This document shows, piece after piece, positions 52,101-60,800 of a DNA stretch of 64,000 nucleotides. This DNA is from Theodoxus fluviatilis. Its lineage: Eukaryota > Mollusca > Gastropoda > Cycloneritida > Neritidae. Where the stretch lies: the NCBI GenBank assembly GCA_034096865.1, contig JAWQFJ010001305.1, positions 62,501-126,500 on the forward strand. Direction: 5' to 3'. Each line of letters starts with the position of its first letter. Within the stretch, counting starts at the first letter, position 1. A model generated the notes under the pieces. The model was not told the origin of the DNA, did no database searches, and worked only from the letters and a program-made list of their open reading frames with translations. A program made the position numbers and the translations under genes.

Positions 52101-55100
52101 ACCTTGTCAGCACACATCCCACAACTACACCTCATCAGCACACATCCCACAACTACACCTCATCAGCACACATCCCACAACTACACCTCGTCAGCACACA
52201 TCCCACAACTACACCTCGTCAGCACACATCCCACAACTACACCTCATCAGCACACATCCCACAACTACACCTCATCAGCACACATCCCACAACTACACCT
52301 CATCAGCACACATCCCACAACTACACCTCGTCAGCACACATCCCACAACTACACCTCATCAGCACACATCCCACAACTACACCTCATCAGCACACATCCC
52401 ACAACTACACCTCATCAGCACACATCCCACAACTACACCTCATCAGCACACATCCCACAACTACACCTCATCAGCACACATCCCACAACTACACCTCATC
52501 AGCACACATCCCACAACTACACCTCGTCAGCACACATCCCACAACTACACCTCATCAGCACACATCCCACAACTACACCTTGTCAGCACACATCCCACAA
52601 CTACACCTCATCAGCACACATCCCACAACTACACCTTGTCAGCACACATCCCACAACTACACCTCATCAGCACACATCCCACAACTACACCTTGTCAGCA
52701 CACATCCCACAACTACACCTCGTCAGCACACATCCCACAACTACACCTCATCAGCACACATCCCACAACTACACCTCATCAGCACACATCCCACAACTAC
52801 ACCTCATCAGCACACATCCCACAACTACACCTCGTCAGCACACATCCCACAACTACACCTCATCAGCACACATCCCACAACTACACCTCATCAGCACACA
52901 TCCCACAACTACACCTCATCAGCACACATCCCACAACTACACCTCGTCAGCACACATCCCACAACTACACCTCATCAGCACACATCCCACAACTACACCT
53001 CATCAGCACACATCCCACAACTACACCTCATCAGCACACATCCCACAACTACACCTCATCAGCACACATCCCACAACTACACCTCGTCAGCACACATCCC
53101 ACAACTACACCTCGTCAGCACACATCCCACAACTACACCTCGTCAGCACACATCCCACAACTACACCTCATCAGCACACATCCCACAACTACACCTCATC
53201 AGCACACATCCCACAACTACACCTCATCAGCACACATCCCACAACTACACCTCATCAGCACACATCCCACAACTACACCTTGTCAGCACACATCCCACAA
53301 CTACACCTTGTCAGCACACATCCCACAACTACACCTTGTCAGCACACATCCCACAACTACACCTCGTCAGCACACATCCCACAACTACACCTCATCAGCA
53401 CACATCCCACAACTACACCTCATCAGCACACATCCCACAACTACACCTCATCAGCACACATCCCACAACTACACCTCATCAGCACACATCCCACAACTAC
53501 ACCTCATCAGCACACATCCCACAACTACACCTCGTCAGCACACATCCCACAACTACACCTCATCAGCACACATCCCACAACTACACCTCGTCAGCACACA
53601 TCCCACAACTACACCTCATCAGCACACATCCCACAACTACACCTCATCAGCACACATCCCACAACTACACCTCATCAGCACACATCCCACAACTACACCT
53701 CATCAGCACACATCCCACAACTACACCTCGTCAGCACACATCCCACAACTACACCTCATCAGCACACATCCCACAACTACACCTCGTCAGCACACATCCC
53801 ACAACTACACCTTGTCAGCACACATCCCACAACTACACCTTGTCAGCACACATCCCACAACTACACCTCATCAGCACACATCCCACAACTACACCTCATC
53901 AGCACACATCCCACAACTACACCTCGTCAGCACACATCCCACAACTACACCTCGTCAGCACACATCCCACAACTACACCTCATCAGCACACATCCCACAA
54001 CTACACCTCGTCAGCACACATCCCACAACTACACCTCATCAGCACACATCCCACAACTACACCTCGTCAGCACACATCCCACAACTACACCTCATCAGCA
54101 CACATCCCACAACTACACCTCATCAGCACACATCCCACAACTACACCTTGTCAGCACACATCCCACAACTACACCTCATCAGCACACATCCCACAACTAC
54201 ACCTTGTCAGCACACATCCCACAACTACACCTCATCAGCACACATCCCACAACTACACCTCATCAGCACACATCCCACAACTACACCTCATCAGCACACA
54301 TCCCACAACTACACCTCATCAGCACACATCCCACAACTACACCTCGTCAGCACACATCCCACAACTACACCTCATCAGCACACATCCCACAACTACACCT
54401 CATCAGCACACATCCCACAACTACACCTCGTCAGCACACATCCCACAACTACACCTCGTCAGCACACATCCCACAACTACACCTCGTCAGCACACATCCC
54501 ACAACTACACCTTGTCAGCACACATCCCACAACTACACCTCATCAGCACACATCCCACAACTACACCTCATCAGCACACATCCCACAACTACACCTCGTC
54601 AGCACACATCCCACAACTACACCTCATCAGCACACATCCCACAACTACACCTCATCAGCACACATCCCACAACTACACCTCGTCAGCACACATCCCACAA
54701 CTACACCTTGTCAGCACACATCCCACAACTACACCTCTCAGCACACATCCCACAACTACACCTCATCAGCACACATCCCACAACTACACCTCATCAGCAC
54801 ACATCCCACAACTACACCTCATCAGCACACATCCCACAACTACACCTCATCAGCACACATCCCACAACTACACCTCATCAGCACACATCCCACAACTACA
54901 CCTCGTCAGCACACATCCCACAACTACACCTCATCAGCACACATCCCACAACTACACCTCGTCAGCACACATCCCACAACTACACCTCATCAGCACACAT
55001 CCCACAACTACACCTCATCAGCACACATCCCACAACTACACCTCATCAGCACACATCCCACAACTACACCTCATCAGCACACATCCCACAACTACACCTC

Positions 55101-57730
55101 GTCAGCACACATCCCACAACTACACCTCGTCAGCACACATCCCACAACTACACCTTGTCAGCACACATCCCACAACTACACCTCGTCAGCACACATCCCA
55201 CAACTACACCTCATCAGCACACATCCCACAACTACACCTCATCAGCACACATCCCACAACTACACCTCATCAGCACACATCCCACAACTACACCTCATCA
55301 GCACACATCCCACAACTACACCTCGTCAGCACACATCCCACAACTACACCTACTCAGCACACATCCCACAACTACACCTCATCAGCACACATCCCACAAC
55401 TACACCTCGTCAGCACACATCCCACAACTACACCTCATCAGCACACATCCCACAACTACACCTCATCAGCACACATCCCACAACTACACCTCATCAGCAC
55501 ACATCCCACAACTACACCTCATCAGCACACATCCCACAACTACACCTCGTCAGCACACATCCCACAACTACACCTCATCAGCACACATCCCACAACTACA
55601 CCTCGTCAGCACACATCCCACAACTACACCTCATCAGCACACATCCCACAACTACACCTCATCAGCACACATCCCACAACTACACCTCGTCAGCACACAT
55701 CCCACAACTACACCTCGTCAGCACACATCCCACAACTACACCTCGTCAGCACACATCCCACAACTACACCTCGTCAGCACACATCCCACAACTACACCTC
55801 ATCAGCACACATCCCACAACTACACCTCGTCAGCACACATCCCACAACTACACCTCGTCAGCACACATCCCACAACTACACCTCGTCAGCACACATCCCA
55901 CAACTACACCTCGTCAGCACACATCCCACAACTACACCTCATCAGCACACATCCCACAACTACACCTCATCAGCACACATCCCACAACTACACCTCATCA
56001 GCACACATCCCACAACTACACCTCATCAGCACACATCCCACAACTACACCTCATCAGCACACATCCCACAACTACACCTCATCAGCACACATCCCACAAC
56101 TACACCTCATCAGCACACATCCCACAACTACACCTCGTCAGCACACATCCCACAACTACACCTCATCAGCACACATCCCACAACTACACCTCGTCAGCAC
56201 ACATCCCACAACTACACCTCATCAGCACACATCCCACAACTACACCTCATCAGCACACATCCCACAACTACACCTCGTCAGCACACATCCCACAACTACA
56301 CCTCATCAGCACACATCCCACAACTACACCTCGTCAGCACACATCCCACAACTACACCTCGTCAGCACACATCCCACAACTACACCTCGTCAGCACACAT
56401 CCCACAACTACACCTCGTCAGCACACATCCCACAACTACACCTCATCAGCACACATCCCACAACTACACCTCGTCAGCACACATCCCACAACTACACCTC
56501 GTCAGCACACATCCCACAACTACACCTCGTCAGCACACATCCCACAACTACACCTCGTCAGCACACATCCCACAACTACACCTCGTCAGCACACATCCCA
56601 CAACTACACCTCATCAGCACACATCCCACAACTACACCTCGTCAGCACACATCCCACAACTACACCTCATCAGCACACATCCCACAACTACACCTCATCA
56701 GCACACATCCCACAACTACACCTCGTCAGCACACATCCCACAACTACACCTCGTCAGCACACATCCCACAACTACACCTTGTCAGCACACATCCCACAAC
56801 TACACCTTGTCAGCACACATCCCACAACTACACCTCATCAGCACACATCCCACAACTACACCTTGTCAGCACACATCCCACAACTACACCTCGTCAGCAC
56901 ACATCCCACAACTACACCTCGTCAGCACACATCCCACAACTACACCTCGTCAGCACACATCCCACAACTACACCTTGTCAGCACACATCCCACAACTACA
57001 CCTCGTCAGCACACATCCCACAACTACACCTTGTCAGCACACATCCCACAACTACACCTTGTCAGCACACATCCCACAACTACACCTTGTCAGCACACAT
57101 CCCACAACTACACCTTGTCAGCACACATCCCACAACTACACCTCATCAGCACACATCCCACAACTACACCTCATCAGCACACATCCCACAACTACACCTC
57201 ATCAGCACACATCCCACAACTACACCTCGTCAGCACACATCCCACAACTACACCTCGTCAGCACACATCCCACAACTACACCTCGTCAGCACACATCCCA
57301 CAACTACACCTCGTCAGCACACATCCCACAACTACACCTCATCAGCACACATCCCACAACTACACCTCGTCAGCACACATCNNNNNNNNNNNNNNTCAGC
57401 ACACATCCCACAACTACACCTCATCAGCACACATCCCACAACTACACCTTGTCAGCACACATCACAACCACAGAAATCTAACTTTACAACTGCACACAAA
57501 GTAACAATGCACCAGCTATAAGCACAATTTAGCATCAGCGAATGATAGCTGACTGCAGAGTTAGCACACAATACAAAACCAAGGCAGGCAACATCATTAT
57601 TGACCATACCCAGCTCCACCCACCGTAAGCCATCACCAATCATCATATCACATCAGTTTTGCACTTGCAAAGCAGCTTGCTCTGACAAGTGAACTCGAGA
57701 AAGTTTACATTCGTTTATATATGTATTTAT

Positions 57731-57801
<71 letters not shown>

Positions 57802-60800
57802 TAGCTGCTTCGCGGCCAGGCAATGCGCAAAGCGTCAAAGCCACATACAAAGAAAAATTCTTCAGCCGCCATTTTGATTTCTCATTACGTAACCATAACC
57901 AAAAATGTGTTCACAGATCTTCATCATCTGACTTTACCTACCCATACACCAAATTTCGGTCAAATCGGAGCACTTTGAGTTTTCGGCGGCCATCTTGTTT
58001 GTGCCCACTTCCGATTACCATGGCGACACCTTTTTTTTAACCCCACCATGACCTGACCCCGGCCCACATCTAACCTTATTCCAAGTTTTAAGTCGATGGG
58101 AACTCCTGTGTCTCAGGCGGCTTCGCCGCCTTCGACACAGTCGTCCATTGTTTACTCAGCTGCCATTTTGTTTTTCTCGTGACGTAACCATGGTAACCAA
58201 AAAATATGTTCACAGATCTTCATCATCTGACTTTAGCAACCCACACACCAAATTTCGGTCAAATCGGAGCACTTTGAGTTTTCGGCGGCCATCTTGTTTG
58301 TGCCCACTTCCGGTTACCATGGCGACACCTTCTTTTTAACCCCACCATGACCTGACCCCGGCCCACATCTAACCCCATACCAAGTTTTAAGTCGATGGGA
58401 ACTCCTGTGTCTCAGGCGGCTTTGCCGCCTTCGACACAGTCGTCCAAATTCTTCAGTCACCATTTTGTTTTTCTCGTTACGTAACCATGATAACCATAAA
58501 TTTAGTTCACAGATCTTCATCATTTTACTTGACCTACCCACACACCAAATTTCGGTCAAATCGGAGAACATTGAGTTTTCGGCGGCCATCTTGTTTGTGC
58601 CCACTTCCGGTTACCATGGCGACACCTTTTTTTTTACCCCACCATGACCTGACCCTGGCCCACATCTAACCCCATACCAAGTTTTAAGTCGATGGGAACT
58701 CCTGTGTCTCAGGCGGCTTCGCCGCCTTGACACAGTCGTCCATTGTTTACTCTGCCGCCATTTTGTTTTTCTCGTGACGTAACCATGGTAACCAAAAAAT
58801 ATGTTCACAGATCTTCATCATCTGACTTTACCAACCCACACATCAAATTTCGGTCAAATCGGAGCACTTTGAGTTTTCGGCGGCCATCTTGTTTGTGCCC
58901 ACTTCCGGTTACCATGGCAACGCCATTTTTTTAAACCCCACCATGACCTGACCCACATCTAACCCCATTCCAAGTTTTAAGTCGATGGGAACTCCTGTGT
59001 CTCAGGCGGCTTCGCCGCATTTGACACAGTCGTCCATTGTTTCCTCAGCCGCCATTTTGTTTTTCTCGTGACGTAACCATGGTAACCAAAAAAATTGTTC
59101 GCAGATCTTCATCATCTGACTTTACCTACCCACACACCAAATTTTGGTAAACTCGGAGCACTTTAAGTTTCGGCGGCCATCTTGTTTGTGCCCACTTCCG
59201 GTTACCATGGCAACACCATTTTTTTAACCCCACGTTGACCTGACCCCGGTCCACACCTAACCCCATACCAAGTTTCAAGTCGATCGGAATAAAACTGTGG
59301 AAACGTATGAGTGTCACCAGACCTGTTTACCCCCAAAAACCCTTATGAGGAAGATTTGATAAATAACCAGAAAAATGCGGAAGGTTTTGAACTTCAAGAG
59401 GAAGATTTCGATTTTTTCAGCGAAATATCGGCCGGAAGATCGTCCGTAAAAGCGGAGACTCGGACTCAAAATCAGAAGATTTCCGCAAATTGCGGAAGGG
59501 TAAACAGGTCTGGTGTCACACAGACAGACAGACACACACACACACAGACACACAGCGAAAATATATATACAGATGTGTGTGTGTGTGTGTGTGTGTTCCT
59601 GATATTAGAAGAATGATGATCATGCCAATAGATGAGAATTTCACAGAAAGTTTGCAAGCTTAGCTTGAAAATCATTACAACAAATGGAAAAGCAAATGAT
59701 TAAGTGAATAAGTGAATCACTCACAAACTTAGGATAGGATGCAGTGCCTACTACATGCACCAACAAACACAACTTGGCACAGGTCTGCTGCTCACCCATT
59801 CATAGCTGATGGAGTTTTCAGACTTTTTGTCCTGGGAGGCCAAGGCATCACCAACTGGTCCTGGAATGTTTCCCGAGCTCCCCGTGGTGGTGCTGGTAGA
59901 GGAGCTCGCCGTGGCTGTGGTGGAGGTGCTGGCTGATCCAGGGCTGGCATCGGTGCCTGTGGACGACTCTGCCATTTTTGTCCCAGTGGTCTTGCCATCA
60001 TCCAACTCTGACCCAGTGGTGGTGGCGCTCACGCAGGTGCCAGTGGTGGATGTGGTGCTGGTCTCAGCTGTCCTCGACATTTCACCTGTGGCTGACCCAG
60101 TTGGGGTCAGTCCTGAGCTGTCGCGTGGACCCTGCATTCCCACTGCAGTGTCAGTGGCAGAGCATGTGACGGTGTCCGACGTGCTGACTATACTATCTGT
60201 CAGTGTGCCAGTCCCAATTGTGCTGCCAGATGTCGTAACAGTCGTGTATCCTTGTGCATCAGCACTATCTGCACCAAGCCTGCTTTCACCCAGGTTTGGC
60301 ATATTGTTACTGCACTGCTGTCCCGTGTCAAAACCAGTCATATCTCCAAATGGATTTGCAGATGGACAGGCAGGAGGACCAAAGGAGTTGCTGGACATCT
60401 GGCCAGGAGATGACCTGAATGAGTTCCCAGACATCTCTCCCAGAGAAGATCCATCCATGGAGCCCGACATGCCCGGGTCCTGTCCCATGGCGCCACTGCT
60501 CATGGAATGGGTCATGCCTCCACTGGGACAACCAGCATTTCCGCCCATGTTGCTCGTCATGCCACTGCCTGGACTCCCACTCATTGCGTTTGTCATTTGT
60601 CCAGAGTGGCTGGCCGAGTTGCTGGTCATCTGGTCTGCCATGGAGACACACATGGGGTCACCCATGGAGTCCGAGTTGAGGTCGCCCAGAAATCCTCCGG
60701 CGGGAAAGCCCCCCATCCCACCAAACATGGAGCCAAAGGGCATGCCAGTCATGGGATCACACATGGAGCCTCCACAATTGTTCATGGGGTCTCCAAGGTT

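Noticed and set aside
49671..57463. CRISPR array
   Set aside because: The 28-bp unit repeats with no spacers and the locus is eukaryotic; it is a minisatellite.
49597..57521. Three forward open frames of over 2,600 codons
   Set aside because: They arise from the 28-bp array, which has no stop in any phase. All three give the same repeat peptide, and the array is in a RAD54L2 intron on the other strand.
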